NCBI RefSeq assembly: GCF_014199215.1
Contig: NZ_JACIJC010000003.1
Span: forward strand, 310,001-374,000
Length of the DNA stretch: 64,000 bases
Source of the DNA: Sphingobium boeckii
Lineage (GTDB): Bacteria; Pseudomonadota; Alphaproteobacteria; Sphingomonadales; Sphingomonadaceae
Direction of reading: 5' to 3'
Shown here: positions 25,131-35,121 of the stretch, in pieces
Position numbering within the stretch: position 1 is the stretch's first letter
Layout: each line of letters starts with the position of its first letter
Program-made: the position numbers and the translations under genes
Notes under the pieces: model-generated
The model's input: only the letters and a program-made list of their open reading frames with translations
What the model was told of the DNA's origin: nothing
Database searches by the model: none

Positions 25131-26543
25131 ATGGCCAATACCGTCGCATCAGTTCTGAAGAAGATCAAAGACGAGGAGATCGAATGGGTCGATGTCCGTT
25201 TTACCGATCCCAAGGGCATCTGGCATCATTTGACCATGTGTGCCGGCGTGATCGGCGAGGATGAACTGACCGACGGTTTGATGTTCGACGGCTCCTCGAT
25301 CGAGGGCTGGAAGGAAATCAACGAATCCGACATGATCCTGAAGCCCGATCTCGACGCGATCTACACCGATCCGTTCAGCGCGACGCCGATGCTGATCGTG
25401 ATCTGCGACATCGTCGAGCCCGTGGATGGCTCGCTTTATGCCCGCGATCCGCGCTCGACCGCCAAGCGCGCCGAAATGTTCCTCCAGTCCACCGGTCTGG
25501 GTGACACGGTCTATATCGGCCCCGAACCCGAATTCTTCATGTTCGACGATGTGAAGTTCGATAACACCTATGCGTCGAGCTATTACAAGCTGGACGATGT
25601 GGAACTGCCGACCAACACCGGCACGACCTATGAGGGCGGCAACATGGGCCATCGCCCGCGCGCCAAGGGCGGCTATTTTCCCGTTGGCCCGGTCGACACC
25701 ACCACCGATATCCGCGCCGAAATGGTGACGACGATGCTCGAAATGGGCCTGCCCATGGACAAGCATCATCACGAAGTGGCGGGCAGCCAGCATGAGCTGG
25801 GCCTGACCTTCGGCAAGCTGGTCGAGACCTGCGATCGCATCCAGATCTACAAATATGTCGTGAAGCAGGTGGCCCATGCCTATGGCAAGACCGCAACCTT
25901 CATGCCCAAGCCGATCAAGGCCGATAATGGTTCGGGGATGCACACGCATATCTCGATCTGGAACAAGGGCAAGAACACCTTCGCGGGCGACGGCTATGCC
26001 GGTCTCTCCGAAACCTGCCTGTATTTCATCGGCGGCGTGATCAAGCACGCCAAGGCATTGAACGCCTTCACCAACCCGACCACCAACAGCTACAAGCGTC
26101 TGGTGCCGGGCTATGAAGCGCCTGTGTTGCTGGCTTATTCGGCGCGCAACCGTTCGGCATCGTGCCGCATCCCTTATGGCGCGGGCACCAAGGCGAAGCG
26201 CGTCGAATTCCGCTTCCCCGATCCCCTTGCCAACTCCTATCTCGCCACCGCAGCTTTGCTGATGGCGGGCATCGACGGGATCCAGAACAAGATCCATCCG
26301 GGCGAGCCGATGGACAAGAACCTCTATGATCTGCCGCCCGCCGAACTGGCCCAGGTGCCCACCGTCTGCGGTTCGCTGCGCGAAGCGCTCGATGCGCTTG
26401 AAGCCGATCAGGAATTCCTGCTGAAGGGCGGCGTGTTCACCAAGGACCAGATCGACGCCTATATGGAATTGAAATGGCCTGAAGTGGCGCGTTGGGAAAT
26501 GTCCCCATCGCCGGTCGAATTCGATATGTATTACAGCGGCTGA
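25131..26543 (+). CDS. glnA: Glutamine synthetase, type I
   Basis: A 470-residue GSI-beta enzyme that condenses ammonia and glutamate using ATP. Visible are FDGSSIEGW near residue 50, the metal-binding PEPEFF and [11 protein letters not shown] segments, the ATP-site [15 protein letters not shown], and the adenylylation site Tyr399 in KNLYDLPP, so activity should be under GlnE/PII control. Start and length are standard. A strong terminator follows 53 bp after the stop. Confidence 0.98.
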   Translation: MANTVASVLKKIKDEEIEWVDVRFTDPKGIWHHLTMCAGVIGEDELTDGLMFDGSSIEGWKEINESDMILKPDLDAIYTDPFSATPMLIVICDIVEPVDGSLYARDPRSTAKRAEMFLQSTGLGDTVYIGPEPEFFMFDDVKFDNTYASSYYKLDDVELPTNTGTTYEGGNMGHRPRAKGGYFPVGPVDTTTDIRAEMVTTMLEMGLPMDKHHHEVAGSQHELGLTFGKLVETCDRIQIYKYVVKQVAHAYGKTATFMPKPIKADNGSGMHTHISIWNKGKNTFAGDGYAGLSETCLYFIGGVIKHAKALNAFTNPTTNSYKRLVPGYEAPVLLAYSARNRSASCRIPYGAGTKAKRVEFRFPDPLANSYLATAALLMAGIDGIQNKIHPGEPMDKNLYDLPPAELAQVPTVCGSLREALDALEADQEFLLKGGVFTKDQIDAYMELKWPEVARWEMSPSPVEFDMYYSG

Positions 26544-26595
26544 TCGACCGCGAACTCCGCGACCGGCCAAGGCCGCAGCGGAAACCAAAAAGAAA

Positions 26596-26628
26596 CCCCG
26601 GAAGAGCGATCTTCCGGGGTTTTCTTTT
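26596..26628 (+). terminator. Rho-independent terminator of glnA
   Basis: CCCCGGAAG-AGCGAT-CTTCCGGGG forms a perfect 9-bp stem followed by TTTTCTTTT. A-rich sequence on the left side also makes it usable from the other strand. Confidence 0.95.
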
Positions 26629-26703
26629 GGAATTGCTCGCAAAAACATTCGGGCTGAGCCCGACCGATCGCCTTTATTGAGCGCGCGATGACAGAACATG
26701 GAT

Positions 26704-26788
26704 CCGTCATTGCGAGAAGCGCAGCGACGCGGCAATCCAAGGAGCGCATAAACCGCTCTGGATTGCTTCGCTACGCTCGCAATGACGG
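26704..26788. repeat. Palindromic repeat family 2, copy 1
   Basis: An 85-bp imperfect palindrome bounded by CCGTCATTGCGAG and CTCGCAATGACGG, with internal GCGGCAATCCA and TGGATTGCTTCGC. A second copy is at 48705-48784. It lies between glnA and the convergent zinc-ribbon gene. Confidence 0.9.
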
Positions 26789-26815
26789 AGGTGAATCGAC
26801 CAAAGTCATCACGCT

Positions 26816-27136
26816 TTAATCGAACATCTCTTCCAGCCAGGATTTGCGCTTCTTGGGATAACGCTGATCCTTATGCCCGCCATGAAAACGATCATCCGAA
26901 TAGTGATCGCGCGCGCCGCCCCATGGGGTTTGCTGCAAGGGCGGCGGCGCGGCCTGAACCGGCGCGGGGTCGGCGGCACCGCTGCGTTCGATGATCTTGT
27001 CCAACTCGCCACGATCCAGCCAGACCCCACGGCATTGCGGGCAATAATCGATCTCGACGCCTTGCCGGTCCGTCATGGCAAGGCCCACCTTGCAGACCGG
27101 ACACAGCATGGCGGAAACGGCTTCGGGGGTGCGCAT
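26816..27136 (-). CDS. TFIIB-type zinc-ribbon protein
   Basis: A 106-residue protein. The first 55 residues are a zf-TFIIB domain with two CxxC knuckles (CPVCKVGLAM and CPQCRGVWLDRGEL). The rest is a Pro-, His- and Lys-rich low-complexity tail ending KKRKSWLEEMFD. The start ATG 27136 has GGAG seven bases upstream. Proteins of this type are widespread, small and of unknown role; nucleic-acid or protein binding is assumed from the fold only. Confidence 0.88.
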   Translation of the reverse strand: MRTPEAVSAMLCPVCKVGLAMTDRQGVEIDYCPQCRGVWLDRGELDKIIERSGAADPAPVQAAPPPLQQTPWGGARDHYSDDRFHGGHKDQRYPKKRKSWLEEMFD

Positions 27137-27215
27137 GATATTACTCCATGGAGACGAACTCTCCCCCTGATCTGGGGGCGGCGGACGGTTTACGCAACCG
27201 GCCCAATGTAAGCGA

Positions 27216-28136
27216 TCATTGCTGCAATGCCTGCTGGATCAGCCTTACCGTCTCCGCCCAGGCGGCGCTTTCCGGGGCGATCAGCTCGACATGGCCCTCA
27301 TCCTTGATGGTGACGACATCAACCGTCACGCCCTTCGCCGCCAGCGCATCGCCATAGGCCTGGGCATAGCCTGGCGGGGCAATCCGATCCTGTGTCGCAT
27401 TGACTGAAATCTGCCGCGCGACACCGGGCTTCATCGCGATCGGAGATGTATCGGCATAGACATCAGGCCGCGCGGCGCTGGGCGCGCCCGCCATGGCCTT
27501 GGCGCCCTCGGTCCCGCAGCCATGACCCACCGTGTTCGACGAGAATTGCAGATCGGGAAGGCCGCCCTGGCTAAGCGCCGCCGCGATCGGCGCGGGCGCA
27601 GCGCCCCGCAAGACCGAATTTTTCGGCAGGGCAGCCCGATTGGCCAACCAGAGCGCCAGATGCCCCCCTGCCGAATGACCGACCGCGACGATCCGGTCCG
27701 TCTTCAAGCCGATCGCCGGACCGTCCTTTGCCAGCAGATCGGCGGCCGCGGCCACGTCCAGAAACGTGCCGGGATAGCCGCCGCCCGGCCGGTCCACACC
27801 GCGATATTCCACATTCCACACTGCGATTCCCCGCCCGCGCAGATCGGCGGCGATCCAGTTCATGATCGTGCGATCCGCCACATCGCTCTGCCAGCAGCCG
27901 CCATGGATCATGAGCACCACCGGATGCGGCCCCCGCGTTTCCGGCAACCAGAGATCGACGAACTGAAGATCACCCGCGCCATAGGCGATCTTGCGATCGG
28001 CCTCCGGCACGGGTCGCGCCAGCAGATCGGACCAGTTCAGGAGAGGCGCTTGGGTCATGGTTTCTCCCGTGGCGTTGGAGGCGGTGCAACCTGCCAGAAG
28101 CAACATCGCGAGCCAGTATCTAAACGCACCTCTCAC
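27216..28136 (-). CDS. Alpha/beta hydrolase, probable lipoprotein
   Basis: A 306-residue hydrolase. The N-terminus is a short lipoprotein signal ending LLAGC, so it is probably lipid-anchored. The oxyanion-hole HGGCW lies near 79, the nucleophile serine is in GHSAGGHLAL, and a C-terminal histidine in DEGHVELI completes the triad. Similarity is to arylformamidase/BD-FAE-type esterases. The start is GTG 28136, or ATG 28106 if the shorter lipoprotein signal is used. The GTG abuts a palindromic repeat at 28138, so any ribosome site comes from that repeat. Confidence 0.8.
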   Translation of the reverse strand: MRGAFRYWLAMLLLAGCTASNATGETMTQAPLLNWSDLLARPVPEADRKIAYGAGDLQFVDLWLPETRGPHPVVLMIHGGCWQSDVADRTIMNWIAADLRGRGIAVWNVEYRGVDRPGGGYPGTFLDVAAAADLLAKDGPAIGLKTDRIVAVGHSAGGHLALWLANRAALPKNSVLRGAAPAPIAAALSQGGLPDLQFSSNTVGHGCGTEGAKAMAGAPSAARPDVYADTSPIAMKPGVARQISVNATQDRIAPPGYAQAYGDALAAKGVTVDVVTIKDEGHVELIAPESAAWAETVRLIQQALQQ

Positions 28137-28137
28137 C

Positions 28138-28230
28138 CTGTCATTCCCGCGAACGCGGGGATCCAGCTTCGTGCCGGGTCTCCCGAAAGAAGGAGAAGAA
28201 GCCGGATTCCCGCCTGCGCGGAAATAACAG
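28138..28230. repeat. Palindromic repeat family 3 (degenerate)
   Basis: Ends CTGTCATTCCCGCGAACG and CCTGCGCGGAAATAACAGG form an imperfect long inverted repeat with GGATCCAGC and GCCGGATTCC inside. This pattern is common between proteobacterial genes. It fills nearly all of the 100-bp gap between tamB and the hydrolase; only one copy is in the window. Confidence 0.75.
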
Positions 28231-28236
28231 GTGGCA

Positions 28237-31200
28237 TCAATAATCCTTCGACACGCGCAAATTGACGCTCTCGCGACCCAGGGTGGAGATGCTGGACAAA
28301 AGCGACAGCCAGCGCGTGATCTGGAATTCGGCGCGCGTGGCGGAATAGCCCGCCCCGTCCGTGATCACCTCGACATAGATCCGCCGCGTGAGATATTTGC
28401 CCGCAGCCACTGACGTCCCCTGCCCCGTCGTCACGTCCGCCGGCAGGATGCGCAGGCGATCGAGCCCCGCGGCCTGGCGCACCGCATTGATCGGATTGAG
28501 CCCGCCCCCGCCACCCTGCAGCGACGCCACCGCGGCGGCGAGCTGGAGCGCTTCGGGCGCTGACAGATTGGTGATCGACGTGCCGAACAGCAAGCGGGAG
28601 AGCAATTCATCCTCCGGCATGGCGGGCACGCTGGAGAAGGAGATTTCGGGGCGTTGCCCGGTGCCGCTCACCCTGATCGTGGCGTTCACGCCCTGCGTAT
28701 CGGCCTGCGCCACGATATCCAGCGTCGGATCGATCGGCACATTGCCATTGAAGCGGATACTGCCGCGTTCCAGATCGAAGCGACGCCCGGCAAATTCATA
28801 GCCGCCCCGCACGAGATCGGCGCGGCCCACGATCGAAGGCGATTCCACGGTGCCGCCGATATCGAGAGCGGCGCGCCATTCGCTTTCAAGCCCCAGGCCA
28901 GACACCATCAGGCGATTGGGCGCATTGGCCTTGATCGCGAGCCGCCAGGGTTGAGCGGCGACAGGCCGGATGATTTCCTCGCCCCGCCGGTTGATCTCGC
29001 GCACGTTCAGGCGCGGGATGGATTGCGCCGCGCTGGCGCGGCCCAGTTCGAATGCGCTGCGATCCAGCCGCACATCGCCCGCGATCACGCCGCCGCGCGC
29101 ATCAGTTTTGATCGTGAGCGGGCCAGTGACAGTGGCGTCCAGATCGTCCCGGTTGAGCAGGACGGCATTCTTCGCGTCGATCGCCAGATCGATGCCGAAA
29201 CCCGTGGCAGACGCCAGATAGAAGCTGCCGCGTCCGGTCACGCTGCCACCGCTGCCCGCATCGGCCTTGAACTGATCGAGCACCAGGCGGGACCCATTGA
29301 ACCGGCCGCTGGCCTGCATATTGGTGAGGATCGTGCCGGTGACCGCGCTTTCCAGGCGCGCATTCTGCGTGCGCACCGAGCCGCGGATCACAGGATCGGC
29401 CAGTCGCCCGGTCATGTCCGCGCCGATCGCCACCTGACCGGACAGATCGAAAATCTCGACCCCCGTCAGCCGCCACAGCGTATCCGCCGGGCCATCATAG
29501 CGTAGTTGCGCGAACAGCGGCGCATTCTGCAGCCGCGTCATCAGATCGCCCGCGCCCAGCGGCGCGAGCCGCGCCTGCGCCCGCCCGATGATCTTGCCGC
29601 CGCTAGCCGCCACCGCGCGCGCCGCGGCCCTATTGCCCTCCAGCACCGCGGTGATCCCCACGTCGATCGGCTTGGACGACAGCACAAGGCCAGATCGACT
29701 GAGGCCGCGAATCTTCAAATCCGCCCGTCCGCTCGGCAGACCCGGGCCGGTCTGTCGATAACGCAGCGTGCCCGATGCCACCCCGCCCAGCCCCAGATCG
29801 GGATAGAACATATCCGTGATCGAAAGCGGCATCTGCGCCAACGTGGCATCGATCTCATTGGGGCCATCGCCGAAGCGCCCGGACACCTTCGCCGTGCCGC
29901 CAGCGAAATTGAGTACGGTTTCCGCCAGTCGCCAACCGCCGCCATCCTTAGTCAGCACGGCGGGCGTCACCAGCTTGGCGGGCTTGCGATCGATCGTGCC
30001 CTCGCCGGTCAGTTCGATCCGGTCATCCGTGAACGTCGCCACGGTGGTGATATCGAAGGCGCGTCCGCGCTGGCCCGAGAGCTTGGCGTTCACAACGCCA
30101 TTGCCGCCGACGATCTTGGCATCGGCGACCAGGCTGGCAAGCACGATATTGCCCCGCCTGATCCCGCGCGCATTGATCTTGGCGTCGATCGTCGTCCCCG
30201 CGGGATCGAGCAGCATCGTTGCCTGCACCCGCCCGCGGCGGATGGACAGCGGCGGCGGCCCCGCAAATTGCGCTCCACTCGCTGTGAGATCCGCAATGAT
30301 CTGCTGCATCCCGCGCACCGGCGCAAACGCCAGCGTGCCATCCAGCCCGCCGCCCGCAATCGCCAGGCGGCCATCAAACCCGCCGGTCACGCTGCGCAGG
30401 CTGCCCTTGGCCGTGGTGCCGGATACGCGCAATTCGGCGATCTGGATCACGGCGGGCTGGTTCGCGGGCAACAGGATCGCGCCAAGGCTGGTGAACGGCC
30501 CCAGCATGGATCCGCCCGCCGCGCGATAGACAAAGCCCTGCGCATTGGGATTGAGCATCACACGGACGTTGGACAGGCCCAGCGCATCCATCGGCCGCGC
30601 GAAGATCAGATCGAGCTTGGGCCGCGAGATATCGCCATCCAGCGTGATGCGGAACGGCCCATATTGCCGCTGCGTCCCGCTACCTTCGAAATGGAACGTG
30701 CCGTCGTTGCGCCGCAGGCCATTGCCCGTCAGCCGCAGCGCCGGCGCGGTGAGCTTCAGATTGCGCAGATAGAGCACGCCATCCGGCCCGCGCTCCAGCG
30801 CCGTATCGATATAAGGCAGACCGCCCGCCAGCGAGGCGAGAAACGCATTGTCGAACCGGCGCACCCACACTTGCCCGCGGCCCGCCACGCGCGCGCCCTT
30901 GCCATTGGCGCCGGGCACCACGCTCAATTCCGTTTTCACGTCGACGATGCCGAGGCCAGGAATGAGATAGCGGCCAAGCTGGCCCGAAATCGTGACCTCA
31001 TACCGCCCGGTGACCAGATCGACGAAGACGGACACCTTGCTGGTCAACTTGTCCGACCGCACCTGAAGCGCATCGCCCACCAAGGTCTTGGACGTGACCT
31101 TCAAAAGGCCATCCACCTTCAGATTGGCCAGGATGCCGCCCGCCACATCGCCCACGCCCGTCACGCGCCGCGCGGTCAGGCTCAAGGGCACGGCGACCGG

Positions 31201-32367
31201 CTGCTTCGAGAGCCGCCCCTTGCCGCTGGCGCGGACATCCTCGAATCCGGTCTGATCGAAGGCCACGCGCGGTGCGGTCAGCAGATATTCGAAATTGGCG
31301 CTATCGAACGACCCATCGAGCAACAGGCGCAATTGCACGCGATCACCCGACATGTTGGGAAATAGCGATTTCGGCTGCAGGAGATTTGCGGTGATGCGCA
31401 TGTTATCAAAGCTGCTGCGACCGAGATCGAGCGTGCCCGCAGCATTGGCCGAGAGCGCGGACGAGCGCAGCGAAACTTTGGCATCGAGCCGGCGATTGGC
31501 AAAGGTCGCGCTCCCATCCACCAATATGCGCGGAGCGCTCAGCGTCTGCAGCTTGCCCTTGGTTACAAGCGAGGGGGCAAGGAAGCCGTTCAGATCATAG
31601 ACGCCCTTGGTGGCGCCAAGTTTCAGGTCCGCGATCCGCTGATTGCCCATGTCGAGCAGCGCCACGCCCTTCCAGGCGGACCACAGGCCATCACCTTTTA
31701 CGGAGAGCTTTACCGGCTGCACGGTGCCCAGCAGCTTGCCAAACACGCCATTTGCGGGCGCATCCAGATCGGCGTCGATATCGAACCGATCGCGATCCGG
31801 CTCCGCATCCAGCGTGAGCGCCAGCCGGTCTGCCCCGCCCTCCACGCCGGCATTGAGCACGATCATCGCGCGGCCAGCCCGGATATCGGCCTTGCCGTCG
31901 ATCCGCCCGATCCGCCTTTGACCCGCAACCGCCGGCTCGAAGCGCAACCGATCGATCCGCAACGCGCCGATGCGGATATCGAAATCGGGCAGGATCGGCC
32001 CCGTCTTCTCGCTGGGATTGAAGCTCGGTCCACGGTGCAGCGTGGCCAGGGGCGCGGTGAGGCTGGAGATATCAAGCCGGTCCGACAGCAGAAATGCGAA
32101 GGGCGCCCAATCCAGCTTTACGTCCGGGCTATCGAGCAACAAACCTTGGGCATCATAGATGCGCAGATCCCTGATCGCCGCCTTGCCGTAGATCGAGCCT
32201 TCGATCCGCCCGATCTTGATCTTCAAACCCGATTTCGGGGCCATCCGCTCGATCCGGTCGATCACGAAGCGATGGCCCGGCCCCGTATCCAGCGCCCAGA
32301 TCGCGGCGAGCAGCATCAGGGCGAGGCCAAGCGCCATGCCGCCGGCCCATTTGAGCACCTTGCCCAT
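28237..32367 (-). CDS. tamB: Translocation and assembly module subunit TamB
   Basis: A 1376-residue protein with one N-terminal membrane anchor (about 8-27) and a very long beta-rich periplasmic body ending in the conserved TamB (DUF490) domain, e.g. NFAGGTAKVSGRFGDGPNE and GGYEFAGRRFDLERGSIRFN. TamB bridges inner and outer membranes and moves phospholipids or assists outer-membrane proteins with TamA. The start is ATG 32367, overlapping the tamA stop by one base (TGATG). Length is usual for sphingomonads. Confidence 0.94.
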   Translation of the reverse strand: MGKVLKWAGGMALGLALMLLAAIWALDTGPGHRFVIDRIERMAPKSGLKIKIGRIEGSIYGKAAIRDLRIYDAQGLLLDSPDVKLDWAPFAFLLSDRLDISSLTAPLATLHRGPSFNPSEKTGPILPDFDIRIGALRIDRLRFEPAVAGQRRIGRIDGKADIRAGRAMIVLNAGVEGGADRLALTLDAEPDRDRFDIDADLDAPANGVFGKLLGTVQPVKLSVKGDGLWSAWKGVALLDMGNQRIADLKLGATKGVYDLNGFLAPSLVTKGKLQTLSAPRILVDGSATFANRRLDAKVSLRSSALSANAAGTLDLGRSSFDNMRITANLLQPKSLFPNMSGDRVQLRLLLDGSFDSANFEYLLTAPRVAFDQTGFEDVRASGKGRLSKQPVAVPLSLTARRVTGVGDVAGGILANLKVDGLLKVTSKTLVGDALQVRSDKLTSKVSVFVDLVTGRYEVTISGQLGRYLIPGLGIVDVKTELSVVPGANGKGARVAGRGQVWVRRFDNAFLASLAGGLPYIDTALERGPDGVLYLRNLKLTAPALRLTGNGLRRNDGTFHFEGSGTQRQYGPFRITLDGDISRPKLDLIFARPMDALGLSNVRVMLNPNAQGFVYRAAGGSMLGPFTSLGAILLPANQPAVIQIAELRVSGTTAKGSLRSVTGGFDGRLAIAGGGLDGTLAFAPVRGMQQIIADLTASGAQFAGPPPLSIRRGRVQATMLLDPAGTTIDAKINARGIRRGNIVLASLVADAKIVGGNGVVNAKLSGQRGRAFDITTVATFTDDRIELTGEGTIDRKPAKLVTPAVLTKDGGGWRLAETVLNFAGGTAKVSGRFGDGPNEIDATLAQMPLSITDMFYPDLGLGGVASGTLRYRQTGPGLPSGRADLKIRGLSRSGLVLSSKPIDVGITAVLEGNRAAARAVAASGGKIIGRAQARLAPLGAGDLMTRLQNAPLFAQLRYDGPADTLWRLTGVEIFDLSGQVAIGADMTGRLADPVIRGSVRTQNARLESAVTGTILTNMQASGRFNGSRLVLDQFKADAGSGGSVTGRGSFYLASATGFGIDLAIDAKNAVLLNRDDLDATVTGPLTIKTDARGGVIAGDVRLDRSAFELGRASAAQSIPRLNVREINRRGEEIIRPVAAQPWRLAIKANAPNRLMVSGLGLESEWRAALDIGGTVESPSIVGRADLVRGGYEFAGRRFDLERGSIRFNGNVPIDPTLDIVAQADTQGVNATIRVSGTGQRPEISFSSVPAMPEDELLSRLLFGTSITNLSAPEALQLAAAVASLQGGGGGLNPINAVRQAAGLDRLRILPADVTTGQGTSVAAGKYLTRRIYVEVITDGAGYSATRAEFQITRWLSLLSSISTLGRESVNLRVSKDY

Positions 32368-34358
32368 CAAAACGCCTGGCCCAGCGACACATAGACCGCG
32401 ATGCGCGGATCGCCTTTTTGCGGATTGATCGGCGTGCCGACGTCGATGCGGATCGGGCCGAAATTGGTATAATAACGCGCGCCGATGCCAGCGCCGATGC
32501 GCATATTCTTGAGCGAGGGCAGGCCGCCGCTGCTGATATTGCCCGCATCTACGAACGGCACCACGCCGAACGCGCCAAAACGCACACGCGCCTCCAGCGA
32601 AAATTCGGCCAGGCTTCGGCCGCCGATCGGATCATTGTTCACGTCGCGGGGGCCGATGCTCTGATAACTGTAACCGCGCACCGATCCGCCGCCGCCCGCA
32701 TAGAAACGCCGCGACGGCGCGATCCGGTCCCGATCGGCGCCATAGATGGTGCCCATCCGGCCACGGCCGGCGATCACGATCGTGTCGCTGACGGGGAAAT
32801 AGCCGCTCGCGTCGATCTGCGCCTTCAGATAGCCGAAGGTGCCCGATTGGAACGAGGCTTCGGGCGATATGCGCGCGCCGACGCGAAACCCCTTGGTGGG
32901 GTTCAGCAAATCATCCGATCCATCATAATTCAGGCTGGAGGGCAGAGCGCCGATGAAGAATGTGCGCCGCACGGGCACCACGGCATTGCCGATGATGCCG
33001 CGCTCATCCGATGCGATCAACTCGCCCCCCAGAGACCATATCCATTTCTTTTGGAAGATGATGTTGGTCTGCCGCTCCAGATTGCCGGAGAGCGTGAAGG
33101 TGCGCGCGGCATAAGCGTTGCGATTGATGTTGCTGACCGCCACCTGGCCATTGAGCACCCGATCGCGATCGCCGAAATTATTCCGGCGCAGCGTGGTGCT
33201 CAACAATTGTTCCTGCGTGCCCGCCACGCCGCGGAACGTCACCGCGCCCTCGGGCTTGATGAAATTGCGGTGCTGCCAGCTCGCCTCCAGCCGGATCCCC
33301 TCGCCCGTGCCATAACCCAGCTCGCCCGCAATCGTGCGCGGCGGAGCGGGTTCGAGCGCGATATTGAGATCCACCGTATCCGGCACAACGCCCGGCACGG
33401 GCTCGATCTTGGCGGAGGAGATCAATCCCGTCTGAATGAGGGCGCGGCGCAGATCGTCCACCATTTCCGAATCATAGGGTTCACCCGGCTTGAACCGGGC
33501 GATCGTCTGCAAATGCTTGGCGCCGAACACCTTGGTATTGGCGACGTTGATCTGCCCGAAATTGCGCGCCGCACCGGGATCGACGGTCATCACCAAAGTC
33601 GCGGTGCGCTCGTCATGATCCACCAATACTTCGGGCGCGCCGATCTTGGCGAAGGGAAAGCCTTCGCGCCCGATCTTGGCGCGCACTGCGGCTTCGCCCG
33701 CCAGCACCTTGCCCGCATCCACGGGATCTGCGGCGTCCACACCGAAACTCTCTTCCAGCGCCGCCGCCTTGTCTCCGGTCTTTTCGATGCCGGGAAGCTG
33801 AACATCGGTGAAGGTATAGACCGGGCCTGGCTCGGTATCGAGGATCACCAGGATCTTGCCGCCGGCTTCGGTCTCCACGCGCGTATCCACCCGCGCCGCA
33901 TAATAGCCGTAAGCGCGCATCAGGGTGCTGAGCAGATCCTGATCCTCGCGCGCGCGCCGGTCTATCTGCGCGATATTGGCGGTCTTGCCCTTGGCATTCT
34001 CCAGCGTGGACAGCGCATCGAACTGGGTGCGCAGCCCCTCCAGCTTCAGATCGCCCAGTCCATCGAGCCGCACCTCATACCGCCGCTGATCGGCAATTTC
34101 GGTTTGCGCCACCGGGCCGGCCGCCTGTCCATCGGGCAGATCGGACATGTCGGTCAGATCGGGCCACTCCACGCCCAGATCGGGCATCTCCGCCAGCGGC
34201 GCATCGGGATCGAGCGACGGCATATTGCCGTCTTCGGCCGGAAGGGTCAGGGCAGGTGGCGGCGCATCCTGCGCCGACAATCCTGGCGCAGCGCTCAGGG
34301 CCATCAAAGCGCATAGCGAAGACGCCCCACAACGCGACCGCAGATAAGCCAGAACCAT
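32367..34358 (-). CDS. tamA: Translocation and assembly module subunit TamA (Omp85 family)
   Basis: A 663-residue outer-membrane protein: a signal peptide ending GLSAQDA, an acidic Pro-rich stretch, POTRA-type domains (about 90-330) and a C-terminal Omp85 barrel (GRMGTIYGADRDRIAPSRRF, YAGGGGSVRGYSYQSIGP with the conserved RGY). The C-terminus ends in a phenylalanine. I use ATG 34358 with AGGA seven bases upstream; GTG 34361 is adjacent. Coupled to tamB. Confidence 0.94.
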   Translation of the reverse strand: MVLAYLRSRCGASSLCALMALSAAPGLSAQDAPPPALTLPAEDGNMPSLDPDAPLAEMPDLGVEWPDLTDMSDLPDGQAAGPVAQTEIADQRRYEVRLDGLGDLKLEGLRTQFDALSTLENAKGKTANIAQIDRRAREDQDLLSTLMRAYGYYAARVDTRVETEAGGKILVILDTEPGPVYTFTDVQLPGIEKTGDKAAALEESFGVDAADPVDAGKVLAGEAAVRAKIGREGFPFAKIGAPEVLVDHDERTATLVMTVDPGAARNFGQINVANTKVFGAKHLQTIARFKPGEPYDSEMVDDLRRALIQTGLISSAKIEPVPGVVPDTVDLNIALEPAPPRTIAGELGYGTGEGIRLEASWQHRNFIKPEGAVTFRGVAGTQEQLLSTTLRRNNFGDRDRVLNGQVAVSNINRNAYAARTFTLSGNLERQTNIIFQKKWIWSLGGELIASDERGIIGNAVVPVRRTFFIGALPSSLNYDGSDDLLNPTKGFRVGARISPEASFQSGTFGYLKAQIDASGYFPVSDTIVIAGRGRMGTIYGADRDRIAPSRRFYAGGGGSVRGYSYQSIGPRDVNNDPIGGRSLAEFSLEARVRFGAFGVVPFVDAGNISSGGLPSLKNMRIGAGIGARYYTNFGPIRIDVGTPINPQKGDPRIAVYVSLGQAF

Positions 34359-34459
34359 CACGGCGTCCTAACCCGAAGTGCAGCCGCCCGCCAGCAAGGA
34401 ATGCTGACTTAAATCAGGGATGTGCGCGGCGCATCGCCGGGATCGCTCCGCTCATCCGT

Positions 34460-34672
34460 TCAATGGACGGATGCCGCAGCACCATCACCGGCCAGATGCG
34501 CGATCAGCCGCTCGATCTGACGCCAGCGGCAGAAGTGCCGCAGATTGCCGAGATCGCGGCTGTGATGCGCCCGTGCGGCCGCCTGCGATCCCGCATCCGC
34601 ACCAAAACGCGTGATCAGGCGGGAGGCATCTTCCCAGGTGGCGCGGTCGGCAACGAAAGGCAGGCTGATCAT
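34460..34672 (-). CDS. Small conserved-type protein of unknown function
   Basis: A 70-residue reading frame from ATG 34672 (GGGG eight bases upstream) with third-position GC like that of real genes. The core HHSRDLGNLRHFCRWRQIERLI resembles small sphingomonad proteins of unknown function that I have seen in similar form, but I cannot name a family. It is upstream of tamA on the same strand. Alternative overlapping frames on either strand look random. Confidence 0.5.
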   Translation of the reverse strand: MISLPFVADRATWEDASRLITRFGADAGSQAAARAHHSRDLGNLRHFCRWRQIERLIAHLAGDGAAASVH

Positions 34673-34877
34673 CAATGTCCCCGGAAAAAAGCGCGCATGT
34701 GAGGCCGCTTGCATTCAAGCGCCATGCCATGTGGCCCACCGAGGCTTGCGCGCGGGATAATGTGGTAGACATGCCATTTACCAAATGCCGTTTCGGGACG
34801 ATCGTTTCATCCCGGCACAGCGCCCGCCCCGGATCGGGACTCTGGCGCGCGGACGCGGGACGTGGCACAGGCGCGGC

Positions 34878-35060
34878 ATGAGCCAGAATCCCGGACCCAA
34901 ATCGCCCATGGCCGGCGGCATCGCCATCGCCATCCTGTCCGTCGCCGGCGTGATCATCGGCAGTATGCAGGGTCAGCCGTCGCTGGGGCTGGTCGGCGGA
35001 TTCGCCGCGGGCACCGTGGTTGCGCTGGCCGTATGGCTATTGGATCGCACGCGGCGCTGA
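34878..35060 (+). CDS. Small two-helix membrane protein
   Basis: A 60-residue protein from ATG 34878: a short polar start, then two hydrophobic segments (about 13-29 and 36-55) separated by a glycine-rich turn, ending in Arg-rich DRTRR. Function unknown. The ribosome site is weak. It is convergent with the PEP-CTERM gene and ends just before that gene's terminator. Confidence 0.6.
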   Translation: MSQNPGPKSPMAGGIAIAILSVAGVIIGSMQGQPSLGLVGGFAAGTVVALAVWLLDRTRR

Positions 35061-35067
35061 GTCGCAT

Positions 35068-35100
35068 GAAAAAGCCCCACCGGATTGCTCCGATGGGGCT
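35068..35100 (-). terminator. Rho-independent terminator of the PEP-CTERM gene
   Basis: On the minus strand AGCCCCATCGG-AGCAAT-CCGGTGGGGCT forms a stem of 11 positions with one mismatch/wobble, followed by TTTTTC, 22 bp after the PEP-CTERM stop. Confidence 0.9.
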
Positions 35101-35121
35101 CCCTATCATTCAGATCAACGA

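Noticed and set aside
26647-26662. Short match TTCGGGCTGAGCC to repeat family 4
   Set aside because: Only about 13 bases match, and GGGCTGAGCCC is self-complementary by itself, so it may be chance.
25149-26735. 528-codon open frame on the minus strand opposite glnA
   Set aside because: It is antisense to the unmistakable glutamine synthetase gene; its His/Arg/Gly-rich translation is the typical product of a GC-rich antisense frame.
29506-31365. 619-codon open frame on the plus strand opposite tamB
   Set aside because: Antisense shadow of tamB with low-complexity Arg/His/Ala-rich sequence and no family features. The same applies to long antisense frames over iorA (4211-6322), the TonB receptor (7836-9905), soxB (13803-16307), tamA (32418-34316), putA (45022-46467) and 22043-24421.
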